Source of the DNA: Candidatus Poribacteria bacterium WGA-3G
GTDB taxonomy: Bacteria > Poribacteria > WGA-4E > WGA-3G
DNA length: 14,465 bases
Assembly (NCBI GenBank): GCA_000406005.1
Contig: ASZN01000089.1
Span: forward strand, 1 to 14,465
Reading direction: 5' to 3'
The stretch's first letter is position 1, and each line of letters starts with the position of its first letter. The translations under genes were made by a program, and so were the position numbers. The notes beneath the pieces were generated by a model. The model searched no databases. It saw only the letters and a list, made by a program, of their open reading frames with translations, and was not told where the DNA came from. Positions 5,881-13,544 of this stretch are shown piece after piece.

Positions 5881-7006
5881 TTATGCTGCCCAATCGCTAC
5901 CTAATGCCTCCGCTTGTTCCAAAACAGTCGCGGCAGCTTTCTCCCGTTTGTCAGGTGGATAACCGTAATAAGCACGATGTTTCGACGATCAGACAATTGC
6001 GGAAAGCGCGTTTCTTCACCTTCAGGAAAAAACTTTTGAACCGTAGTAAAGATCGCGCCACCAGATGCGACTTTATCGTCAAACTCTTGCCGGAGCCTTG
6101 TGTATGCCAAACAACACCGCACTGCTTATCGCCTTCCAGAGATGATGCTTGGACAGTCGTATCCACTGCCGTCTTGACAGCGTGGAATTGGTGATAACCA
6201 GCGATTTTTTTCGTAACTGTTCCGCTCTCAGTTTCTTCAAAAACGATGAAGTGTTTGAGATAATTCAGAAATCGTTGTTTCTCAAAGGCACCCCTAATCA
6301 ACACATCCAACTCTAATTCAGTTGATGGTGCCTCGTCTTCTCCTTCAATTGTTCGCCATGGTAGAAACCACTCCTTATCGGCGGTTAGAGACCCGATGCG
6401 TGCCTCTGATCCATCGGAAATGACGATCGATTCGTTGTAGGTGAACAGCGTAGGAATTTCCTGTTTGTAGGTCTGGATTTGTCGAAACGCTTTTAAGACA
6501 GGGGCTTTTTGATCGGTTGGATTCTTGAGTTCAATCACGACTAAAGGGAGTCCGTTAAGAAACAGCACAATATCCGGACGGCGATCGCGTTTCTCCACCA
6601 CTGTGAATTGGTTAACTGCCAACCAGTCGTTGTTTTCTGGCGTATCGAAATCGACGAACCGCACGCGCGCACTGCGGATTGTACCATCTAGCTGCCGATA
6701 TTCAACCTCTATACCCGCAATCAACATCTGATGAAAAGTCCGATTGTTCTGAACCAAAGTGTGAGAATCTGGATTTAGGATTTTGCGGATTGCCTCTTGC
6801 TGTGCATCAGTAGGTATGTTTGGATTTAGGTTGGCAACGGCATCTTGTAAACGGCGCGTCAAGATGACTTGGCTGTAAGAGGAACGTTCAGCATCAGGCG
6901 TGTCTGGAGCGATGTCGGGACCGTGTAGAACGGTATAACCCAAGTCAGCGAGCCAGTTGAGAGAGGCTTCTTCTATATCGGATTCGTAAATTGTATTGCG
7001 ATTCAT
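5881..7006 (-). pseudogene. hsdR: type I restriction endonuclease subunit R, decayed by two internal deletions
   Basis: Three pieces of one HsdR survive in three reading frames. Piece 1 (7006 to about 6080) is the N-terminal nuclease domain, with RPDIVLFLNGLPLVVIELK supplying Asp145, Glu159 and Lys161, up to the Walker A HTQGSGKS at 301-308. Piece 2 (about 6080-5967) reads VASGGAIFTTVQKFFPEG and LSDRRNIVLI, a helicase segment normally 50 or more residues further on. Piece 3 (5970-5881) reads YYGYPPDKREKAA and LEQAEALGSDWAA, the usual HsdR C-terminus. Intact HsdR is about 1000 residues; roughly 375 codons remain, so most of the translocase is gone and cleavage activity is impossible. It starts 18 bases after the DUF4276 gene. 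Confidence 0.88.
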
Positions 7007-7024
7007 ATTAGTGCCCTAATGTCC

Positions 7025-7648
7025 CTACGCCAACAATTCTTCTCCTACGCATGCTTTTAGCCCTTCAACGAACACCTGAAAACTTTTTGATCTGTTCCGA
7101 CTCGGTTCCATGTGTTGTGCTATGTTCTGTGCTACCGTAGGTTTGGATATCCGCCCCTTATAGTAGTTTTTTTGCATTAGCAACTGTTTCAACGCTTCGT
7201 AAGTGCCGCCTCGGATTGCGTCTGGATTTCTATATTTTGCTTTAGATTGGAGATTTTCTGGGATTCTCGGATACGCTGCGTGTAAAGCTTCAACATCTCC
7301 AAAAAACCATGCTTCTATTTCTTCAACTGCTATTCGATTGACGATTTGAAAGTCTTCGTTTGGAGTCGCGCTGGATTTGGTGACAAACCCCGCCTCGTCC
7401 GCTGCTTTTTCTAAATATGCCTTCAGTTCGTGGCAGTCTCTTCGGTCTTCATCAATAAGCACAATAATTCGCCAGTCATCAGGTATCCATTGGTGTCCTT
7501 TCAAATGTTTCGGCAATTCTTCAAGCATATCATCCTTTCCTTCAAATACGTGGAAGATACAAATGACATCTGGTGAAAGAATTTTGGGCAGGATATATCT
7601 TAATGCTTCTTCAGCAGAGGGCTCCTCCAAAAAGAATTTAATGTGCAT
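7025..7648 (-). CDS. DUF4276 (TOPRIM-like) protein, partner of the SEFIR-AAA ATPase
   Basis: The 207-residue protein matches DUF4276, a family with TOPRIM-like features often found next to AAA ATPases in defence loci. It opens MHIKFFLEEPSAEEAL with the acidic pair Glu8-Glu9. The second acidic motif is IIVLIDEDRRD (61-71; Asp66, Asp68, Asp71). A third conserved block is VEEIEAWFFGD (108-118). This arrangement of one Glu followed by a DxDxxD-type motif suits a metal-dependent nuclease, as in OLD-type or RloB-like proteins; activity is inferred. The start at 7648 overlaps the end of the ATPase gene by 11 bases, which implies translational coupling; an in-frame ATG at 7675 lies before the family's usual beginning. 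All expected acidic residues are present and the frame is intact. Confidence 0.85.
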   Translation of the reverse strand: MHIKFFLEEPSAEEALRYILPKILSPDVICIFHVFEGKDDMLEELPKHLKGHQWIPDDWRIIVLIDEDRRDCHELKAYLEKAADEAGFVTKSSATPNEDFQIVNRIAVEEIEAWFFGDVEALHAAYPRIPENLQSKAKYRNPDAIRGGTYEALKQLLMQKNYYKGRISKPTVAQNIAQHMEPSRNRSKSFQVFVEGLKACVGEELLA

Positions 7649-9305
7649 GCAAACTTCGCTTTGGACCTCCTGCATTGGTCAACGGATCACCGAATTCAAA
7701 GAATCCCTCCATCCAAAGTTTTCCTAACTTCGCACCTGCATCCAAAAGCTGCTCTACGCCGAGCATCTCCGAGGCGCGTTTGCACACCGTGAAACCGTGT
7801 TCGTCCCGATAGAGTACCCACACCTCCTCAGCACTCAATTCGTTGACAAGGTGCGGTGAATGTGTGCTAATTATGAGTTGAGAAAACATTAACACCTCAA
7901 GAAACTCGCCGACTAAACCGGTCAGCAAACGTGGGTGTAGGTAGTTCTCGGGTTCCTCAATACCGATCAGTTGCGGTGGCTGTGGGTTATGAAACAGTGT
8001 CAGGTAGGACAGCAGCTTCAATGTGCCATCAGAGGCGAACTTCGCCAAAATAGGTTGGTCAAACGGGGCATCTTTAATCTTTAGCAGGCGGCGACCACTC
8101 ATTGTTAATTCTGTGTCAACCTTTTCTAAACGCGGCACCTGATTCGACAGCATAGAGATAATTTTTTCCAGACGTTCTGGGTATCTTTCCTGCAAGTACT
8201 GGATAACATTGGGCAAATTGTTGCCTGTTGGGGATAATCTTTTTTGCGGTCCATCGCTGGTTGCTTGGCGCGTGGCATTGGTAGAGAGGCGGGAGAGGTG
8301 CCAATCTGTAATAAACCGCCGAAGGGCACTGACGCGCGGGTGATGTGCGGATTGACCAAACATACTTGCTGCGATCGTTGTGGGATCATCCAGTTGCTCA
8401 TTGATAGGTTTATCTGTTTTATCCGGTTTTTCGCCAGGAATTACACTGCCTTTTCCGTGATGAAAATTGAGGAAACGCACATGTTTTCCACGACTCCCGC
8501 GTCGCCACTGCAGCCCCTCGGTTTCAACAAAGGGGCCTTCCGCATTTTCATTGATGGAAAGATGATAGGTGATAATTGGTGTTCCGGGTTCTTCGCGATA
8601 TTTCAATTCAAATTCAATGGGACCGTTACAACCTCGTGTCCGCAGTTCCTTGAAACCTTCTCTTTTATCCAAAGCACGGCGCAGCCCGTCCGTGAAACAT
8701 TCGGCGAGGAACGCGAACACATCAAACAGCGTTGATTTTCCACTGCCGTTTGGTCCTAAAAAGACAGTTAACGGTTTAAGTTGTTTCAATTCTATATCCC
8801 GTAACGCGCGGTAGTTTTTGATACCCAATGCCTCAATATGTGGAATCAATGGTATTTGTAGAGGGGGTAGCAAGAGTCGTTCATGCAGCAGCTCCTCAAA
8901 TTTCTCCTCAAATTGACTATCGTCCGTAAAATCAATATAAACTCGCTCTCTCAAAAATTCTGGTGTTTTATTCTCCGATTCCGTCTGGCGAACTATGGGT
9001 ATGAATTTGTTAGTTCCGAGAGTTTCAACAAGTTTTCTCGTTACAATCATCGGCTCGTATCCAACACCGTCTTCACCAGCGTTTGCTTTCCTGACGTAAC
9101 TATCCGTGCAAATGACAAGTACCTTATCAGAGTCTTTAAAACCACGTTCTATGAATAGGTTGATATCATCTATTCCTAGGTCCCACTGGTCAAGTATTGC
9201 GTTAACACCATCACGACGGAGTCTTGTAGCAAACTCTGATACCCATTGCTTGTGCTCTGTTGAATCGTGGGAATATGAAACGAACACCTTAGGATTTTCC
9301 GCCAT
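7638..9305 (-). CDS. SEFIR-AAA ATPase fusion protein (candidate anti-phage sensor/effector)
   Basis: The 555-residue protein joins two domains. Residues 1-145 are a SEFIR domain (KVFVSYSHDS, DQWDLGIDD, VLVICTDSY, GVGYE with Glu84, FIPIVR). Residues 156-535 form an AAA_21/SMC-like ATPase: NYRALRDIEL; Walker A GPNGSGKST (184-192); signature FASDGTLKLLSYL (423-434); Walker B LIGIEEPEN (446-454); and STHSPH (480-485). SEFIR domains are TIR relatives, and bacterial versions have been linked to NAD depletion and abortive defence. The ATPase would sense or assemble, and the adjacent DUF4276 protein may be a second effector. The start at 9305 has a GGAG site eight bases upstream and is 13 bases past the previous gene. 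All ATPase motifs are intact. The SEFIR box 2 lacks one Gly relative to its upstream paralogue. Confidence 0.9.
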   Translation of the reverse strand: MAENPKVFVSYSHDSTEHKQWVSEFATRLRRDGVNAILDQWDLGIDDINLFIERGFKDSDKVLVICTDSYVRKANAGEDGVGYEPMIVTRKLVETLGTNKFIPIVRQTESENKTPEFLRERVYIDFTDDSQFEEKFEELLHERLLLPPLQIPLIPHIEALGIKNYRALRDIELKQLKPLTVFLGPNGSGKSTLFDVFAFLAECFTDGLRRALDKREGFKELRTRGCNGPIEFELKYREEPGTPIITYHLSINENAEGPFVETEGLQWRRGSRGKHVRFLNFHHGKGSVIPGEKPDKTDKPINEQLDDPTTIAASMFGQSAHHPRVSALRRFITDWHLSRLSTNATRQATSDGPQKRLSPTGNNLPNVIQYLQERYPERLEKIISMLSNQVPRLEKVDTELTMSGRRLLKIKDAPFDQPILAKFASDGTLKLLSYLTLFHNPQPPQLIGIEEPENYLHPRLLTGLVGEFLEVLMFSQLIISTHSPHLVNELSAEEVWVLYRDEHGFTVCKRASEMLGVEQLLDAGAKLGKLWMEGFFEFGDPLTNAGGPKRSLHAH

Positions 9306-9318
9306 CTTGTATCTCCAG

Positions 9319-10815
9319 TTACATACCCTCAAAGAAATATTGATAAAGATCAGAGAGATTTAGAAGAGTTATCTGATTTGGAGACATTGATCTTATTAAT
9401 GCTCTTTCAGACAAATCTATCCACTTTTTCCATAAACTTTCTACTTGCTCACGTTTAACATTTAAAGAAGTCCATAGGTTCACAATAGAGTTTGGATTAC
9501 GACGTAGTAGAGAAATTGCTTGCCGCGTTGTATCGTAGTCTTCATAAAGAAAAGTCAATGGGATTATAAAATAAGGTTCAGAGGTCGTGTTTAAAATATC
9601 CGCCCGACCTGCAGCAATTATCGTTGCTAATTCATGAATATTCAGTGCCATGTAATATGCAACCAGTGAAGTTCGATAGTCTTGTTCATCTTCAAATATG
9701 TTAGATAACCATTCCCATCTTTCATAGGCATTGACCAAATAGTTCCAACTTTCAAGACTATGTCCGCCACGTGTCCCGCTAATTGATTCGGCGTAACCCC
9801 TAAATTCGCCCATTTCCCATAGATGAAAGAACTTTGTTCCACCTGCGACTGGAATTTTAACTCGTGCAAGATCAAGGGCGAGCTCAATCTGATTTGTACT
9901 CAGACTGATTCCGCCGTGCAGACTGTGATACACATACCCTAATGCGTTTGGAAGGCGTATCCAAACGTCGTATCCAGCAGGATTCCAGCCTACAATATTT
10001 TGCAGATCATCAAATAAAGATTTTTGATCTCTAAATTCTTCCCTACCAGATTCTACTCCTACTAATGCAATAACCATTAAGGGTGAAATTATCTCAACTG
10101 CCTTATCCACAATTTGAACTAATTGTTCTTTGCTTTCAGGTTTTTGTCCATCTAATTCATCTTGCCGCCATTGGACTAAGTGTTTAAATGCGTTTGGTCG
10201 AATTTGCTTGATGAGTTCCCGCCATCCAAGTGTATCTCCTGCCCGCACGAGTTTAGACGCTGTTGTATAAGTTACTGACGCAGACTTAACCTCCTCCGGT
10301 ATCTCAATTAGTTGGGGGTCTAATTCCGCAGAAGGGAACGGGTTTTTTCCTAAAGGAGGTTTCTCTATAATTGGCAATTCGTGGAGTTCACGAATTAATT
10401 TTTCACATTCCGCGTCGAATTGATTGTCATTTCTAAAGTCGGCATAAACGCGTGTTCCCAAAAATGTGGGTGTTTTTTCTTTTCCTGATGCCTGACGGAT
10501 GATAGGAATAAATTTGTCTGTCCCTAAATTCTGAACAAGTTCCGCATTTACAATCATCCGTTCATAACCAACGCCACCTTCGTCAGCGTTCGCCTTACTC
10601 ACGTACTTGTCTGTGCATATAACCAACACCTTATCAGCACCCACGATGCCTCGTTCCATGAATCTTGTTATATCATCACCCAGTCCAAGATCCCATTGAT
10701 CGAGTGTTGCATCAACTCCGCTATGGCGAAGTCGCGCAGCGAGTTCAGATACCCACTGTTTATGCTCCGGCGAATCGTGAGAATATGAGATGAACACTTT
10801 AGGATTTTCTGCCAT
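9319..10815 (-). CDS. SEFIR-domain protein with a large helical C-terminal region
   Basis: The 498-residue protein opens with a SEFIR domain (1-148) containing KVFISYSHDS, DQWDLGLGDD, FMERGI, GVGYE with Glu85, and FIPIIR. The domain is about two thirds identical to that of the downstream SEFIR-AAA protein, so the two arose by duplication or domain exchange. Residues 160-498 are mostly helical, with many Trp and Tyr residues, and match no family I recognise; this part probably senses or oligomerises. No membrane segment or signal peptide is seen. The start at 10815 is the second of two tandem ATGs behind GGAGGAAA; using 10818 would add one Met. It overlaps hsdS by 17 bases. The gene is AT-rich: bases 9361-9420 have 18 G+C of 60, against 34 of 60 for 1021-1080 in the gamma-glutamyltransferase gene, which suggests horizontal origin. 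Confidence 0.87.
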   Translation of the reverse strand: MAENPKVFISYSHDSPEHKQWVSELAARLRHSGVDATLDQWDLGLGDDITRFMERGIVGADKVLVICTDKYVSKANADEGGVGYERMIVNAELVQNLGTDKFIPIIRQASGKEKTPTFLGTRVYADFRNDNQFDAECEKLIRELHELPIIEKPPLGKNPFPSAELDPQLIEIPEEVKSASVTYTTASKLVRAGDTLGWRELIKQIRPNAFKHLVQWRQDELDGQKPESKEQLVQIVDKAVEIISPLMVIALVGVESGREEFRDQKSLFDDLQNIVGWNPAGYDVWIRLPNALGYVYHSLHGGISLSTNQIELALDLARVKIPVAGGTKFFHLWEMGEFRGYAESISGTRGGHSLESWNYLVNAYERWEWLSNIFEDEQDYRTSLVAYYMALNIHELATIIAAGRADILNTTSEPYFIIPLTFLYEDYDTTRQAISLLRRNPNSIVNLWTSLNVKREQVESLWKKWIDLSERALIRSMSPNQITLLNLSDLYQYFFEGM

Positions 10816-11578
10816 CATTTTCCTCCAATATCTCATTTGCTTCGTCTACACGGATTTCACCGGACAACAACTTTGGCAGCAGTGTGTCTCGGGTTTGAGA
10901 AAGGGTATGAGATTCATGGATATTTTCAGTAATCCTTTTAACAAGCAATTGTATAAATTCAGTGTATTTCTGGGCAATCTTAACTTTAGGTAGTACGGTT
11001 TTGTAACTTGACATGTCCTTCCAATTTGTTCGTGGCAATGTCGTGCCCTTTGAGAATGCTTTGGTATAAGCAACAAAATTATCGCTGGACACAAGACTTA
11101 AAACAAAACCGAACCACTCAGCATCAATAGGCTGGATTACTAAAATATCGGTCGAACAAATCCCGTCAATAGGTGCAATACCAACTTTATGGAAGCGAGG
11201 GTTAAGTTTTCCAAAAAGGATTTCCCCTTGTTTGAAACGATACTTATTGCTTACAATCTCAGCATCTACTTGCCATTGAGAAAGTGCGATATTTTGCCTT
11301 GGCATGTGTTCTAACCCAATGAAACATTCACCGGAATCAATTTCACTTGCTTTTACACTACGCCGGACATTTTTTGCGATTTTGCCAAGTGTTGCAACTT
11401 TCCATCCTTCCGGAATCTTTTCTAGTGGGGTATCTTGAAACGCGGATGGAAATAAGGCAGCGGTTTTGGTGTCCATACATGGTCGTTTGCGCCCCTCCAT
11501 CTTTGCTTTCACGGGGTCAAAGTCTACAAACCATGATTTGAAAATTGCGCGTGCGGTTGCTTCCAATGTTTCATTCAT
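10799..11578 (-). CDS. hsdS: 5'-truncated type I restriction specificity subunit S (second half only)
   Basis: The 259 residues are the second half of an HsdS. They start at the central conserved helix MNETLEATARAIFKSWFVDF, then a proline-rich linker (DTPLEKIPEGW), one target-recognition domain (about 55-210), and the second conserved helix ending RDTLLPKLLSGEIRV. Homology continues upstream of this ATG as YILGTLDDKIELNRQ up to about 11623 and then stops abruptly, so the first target-recognition domain (roughly 150-200 residues) is deleted. No Shine-Dalgarno precedes the ATG at 11578. Half-length HsdS proteins can sometimes pair to form a working unit, but here hsdM is reduced to a stub and hsdR is broken, so modification activity is not expected. 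The 3' end overlaps the SEFIR gene and supplies its ribosome-binding site. Confidence 0.85.
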   Translation of the reverse strand: MNETLEATARAIFKSWFVDFDPVKAKMEGRKRPCMDTKTAALFPSAFQDTPLEKIPEGWKVATLGKIAKNVRRSVKASEIDSGECFIGLEHMPRQNIALSQWQVDAEIVSNKYRFKQGEILFGKLNPRFHKVGIAPIDGICSTDILVIQPIDAEWFGFVLSLVSSDNFVAYTKAFSKGTTLPRTNWKDMSSYKTVLPKVKIAQKYTEFIQLLVKRITENIHESHTLSQTRDTLLPKLLSGEIRVDEANEILEENDGRKS

Positions 11579-11603
11579 CTGTCGGTTGAGTTCAATTTTG
11601 TCG

Positions 11604-11672
11604 TCAAGCGTGCCGAGGATGTAAATCGTCCGGATATTTTTCGAGAAATTCCGTTAATTCTTTTACTGTCAT
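11604..11672 (-). pseudogene. 22-codon stub of a small gene, fused by deletion to hsdS
   Basis: A strong ribosome-binding site AAAGGAGGAAAG (11686-11675) leads to an ATG that shares ATGA with the stop of the ATP-binding gene. The reading is MTVKELTEFLEKYPDD, then DLHPRHA and a stop. The opening resembles small proteins that begin MTVKELIE(F/K)L. After about 16-17 codons the DNA becomes hsdS sequence in another frame, so the small gene lost its 3' end in the same deletion that removed the first half of hsdS. Its function is unknown. Confidence 0.6.
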
Positions 11673-13423
11673 TTCTTTCCTCCTTTGGTATAAGGGCAAT
11701 ACTGCAGCAGTGCTGATTTACCAACGATAGCAACGATGCGGACTAACAGTTCTCTGCCATTGGTATCGGTGAGACGCAAATCCTCGCCAAGAATGAAATG
11801 AACCGGTTGCTGCTGTCCTTCATTTATGGTGATGTTAGAAGCATAAAGATAGGTTCGGTCACGAGTATCACGTATTGGATTTAAATATCCAGATAAACCT
11901 GGGATATTGCTTGTTCCTTCAGGAAAGATTACTGATCCACCCTCGTGCAGACTCTGCATTTCAATTGCAAGCTCTCCTTCCGCTGGCACCCAGTCTTGCT
12001 CAAGGTGTGCGGTAAAACCGGGGGCGGCTGCAAACACCGTCATTGGAAGGTGCGTCATGTGGAGATCAATTTGCGTGTTACCATTCTCGTCGGTAGTTGC
12101 ACGTCTCCATGTTTTATTCGGAAACAGCACCAATAGTTCAACGCCAGGCAGTGGAGTGCCACTATGACGCGCAAGAATACCGGCGGTTGCAGGTGTAGGT
12201 TCTGTATCAGCGGCTGGAATTGTGAGAACAAGATCTGAACCATCAATGAGTTGATACTGTGGCGATTCTCCACTTAACGCTTTTGTTTCGCGAAAGATAA
12301 TCGGCACACCATCTCCGCGTCGTTCCATGAAAAATTGTCGGTCATCCGAGCCGCGTATATTCCCAACAGACATCCTTCCAAGCATCGAGGTGAGAGCTTC
12401 ATTGCGCGTTGATTGTCGAACATCCATGCTATCAATCGTGAGGTTGTTTGGCAAGCCCCCAGGAGAATTTATTTCAAGCCGATCTGCAAACATTGAGAGC
12501 CGAATTCGGCTGCCGCGAATCTCGTAGTCGCGGTGGACTACCGCATTGACGATCGCTTCAAAGAGTGCCTTTTCACTGTATTGAGGTAGATCAATGCGAG
12601 CGGGATTTTTATACGCACCGACACGCATGTTGCGAACTACGAAGGCAACTGCTTCAGCAATTTGGCGGTTCAGCGGACCGCTAATAATGTGGGCATCTAT
12701 CTGCCCGGATGCGCGGTCTACACCCCGGTAACAGGTTGCGGAGATGCAAGCATTCGGGATCCATTCTTCTGGTGAACGGGTGCACAAGAGAATTCCTGCT
12801 ACGGTTGCACGCGTTGTGTCGTTCTCGTCATTGGTCAGAAGCCCCATCTTTTCCAACGCCAATTCAGGCGCAGCAGCACCTTCGGCACTCAATAGCGGTT
12901 TCCATAGGGACTCATCTAATGATCCAAAGCCTGTTCCCGGAACGGGCTGCTTGTCAAACCAGAGAAAGCGTGATTGGGCGCGCTGTTGTGCAAGCCGCAG
13001 CCGTTCATCGCTTGTCATCGGACGTTTTGAACTGCCAACTCGGTAGTAACTCCAGCCAGGGCTGTCGTGTTGTGTATCGCCTCGCTCGACTTGGACAAGC
13101 AAGAACGGTTTACTCTCTTCTATTTCCCTACGAACGATAATAGGTCGAATAGGGGGCTTAATCTTGTCAGTGCAAACCTCAGTCAAAAGGCGTTCGAGGG
13201 CATCCATCTGTTCGCGCGACATACCTTGAACGCTGCCACTGTCGGTTACACCACACAGCAGGACACCGCCATCTGTGTTAGCGAATGCGGCGAGTTCATC
13301 TGCAAAGTCATCCCGGTGGGGACTCTTAGGGACGTTTCCGGCGAACACAATTTCCTTGAATTCCCAGTAACTGTCTTCGCCTAATCGTATTTGGCGTTTG
13401 ATTTCTTCGTCACTGAAATTCAC
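11669..13423 (-). CDS. AlbA_2/Schlafen-type ATP-binding protein with HATPase_c_4-like domain
   Basis: The 584-residue protein has an N-terminal AlbA_2 (formerly AAA_4) domain at 8-145, with GEDSYWEFKE, the ADELAAFANTDGGVLLCGVTD signature (41-61) and YYRVGSSKRPMT. A HATPase_c_4-like domain follows (280-380) with EAIVNAVVHRDY and DRLEINSPGGLP. Near 412-470 a short segment (AGILARHSGTPLPGVELLV, TTDENGNTQI) resembles carboxypeptidase-regulatory beta-sandwich repeats. Such proteins often sit between hsdM and hsdS; their role there is unproven, with regulation or nucleic-acid sensing proposed. The start is GTG at 13423, with GGAG seven bases upstream. It overlaps the hsdM stub's stop (GTGA) and the next small gene's start (ATGA), so it was translationally coupled on both sides. 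The frame is intact. Confidence 0.86.
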   Translation of the reverse strand: MNFSDEEIKRQIRLGEDSYWEFKEIVFAGNVPKSPHRDDFADELAAFANTDGGVLLCGVTDSGSVQGMSREQMDALERLLTEVCTDKIKPPIRPIIVRREIEESKPFLLVQVERGDTQHDSPGWSYYRVGSSKRPMTSDERLRLAQQRAQSRFLWFDKQPVPGTGFGSLDESLWKPLLSAEGAAAPELALEKMGLLTNDENDTTRATVAGILLCTRSPEEWIPNACISATCYRGVDRASGQIDAHIISGPLNRQIAEAVAFVVRNMRVGAYKNPARIDLPQYSEKALFEAIVNAVVHRDYEIRGSRIRLSMFADRLEINSPGGLPNNLTIDSMDVRQSTRNEALTSMLGRMSVGNIRGSDDRQFFMERRGDGVPIIFRETKALSGESPQYQLIDGSDLVLTIPAADTEPTPATAGILARHSGTPLPGVELLVLFPNKTWRRATTDENGNTQIDLHMTHLPMTVFAAAPGFTAHLEQDWVPAEGELAIEMQSLHEGGSVIFPEGTSNIPGLSGYLNPIRDTRDRTYLYASNITINEGQQQPVHFILGEDLRLTDTNGRELLVRIVAIVGKSALLQYCPYTKGGKK

Positions 13424-13503
13424 AACTTATCTCCAAATCCTAACATTTGCAAATTCTGACAGACGGAATCATTTAATCGCTCTACCTCTGTTAACTCCTC
13501 TTT
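13420..13503 (-). pseudogene. hsdM: C-terminal remnant of type I DNA methyltransferase subunit M
   Basis: The 27 codons before a TGA that overlaps the GTG of the next gene read KEELTEVERLNDSVCQNLQ and MLGFGDKL. The pattern L-x-x-V/I, then hydrophobic-x-x-NLxxLGF/Y, is the usual HsdM C-terminal helix and end. Position in the operon (before the AlbA_2 protein and hsdS) and the GTGA overlap agree with an hsdM 3' end. The rest of the gene, about 450 or more codons with the methylase motifs, is missing: within about 40 bases the sequence becomes the 3' flank of the sulfatase gene. The identification rests on a short stretch. Confidence 0.6.
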
Positions 13504-13544
13504 TCTATGAAGGCGGTGAGACGTACCTGAAGTAGACCTGACCA

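Noticed and set aside
5881..7006. hsdR damage as simple sequencing frameshifts
   Set aside because: Hundreds of residues are absent between the three pieces; single-base errors would change frame without losing sequence.
8244..8735. 163-codon plus-strand open frame
   Set aside because: It is antisense to the AAA domain of the SEFIR-AAA fusion, with no domain or ribosome-binding site.
9103..10815. Repeated SEFIR sequence as an assembly duplication
   Set aside because: The two copies differ at about a third of residues and have unrelated C-terminal parts, so they are real paralogues.
12709..13140. 143-codon plus-strand open frame
   Set aside because: It is antisense to the AlbA_2 ATP-binding protein.
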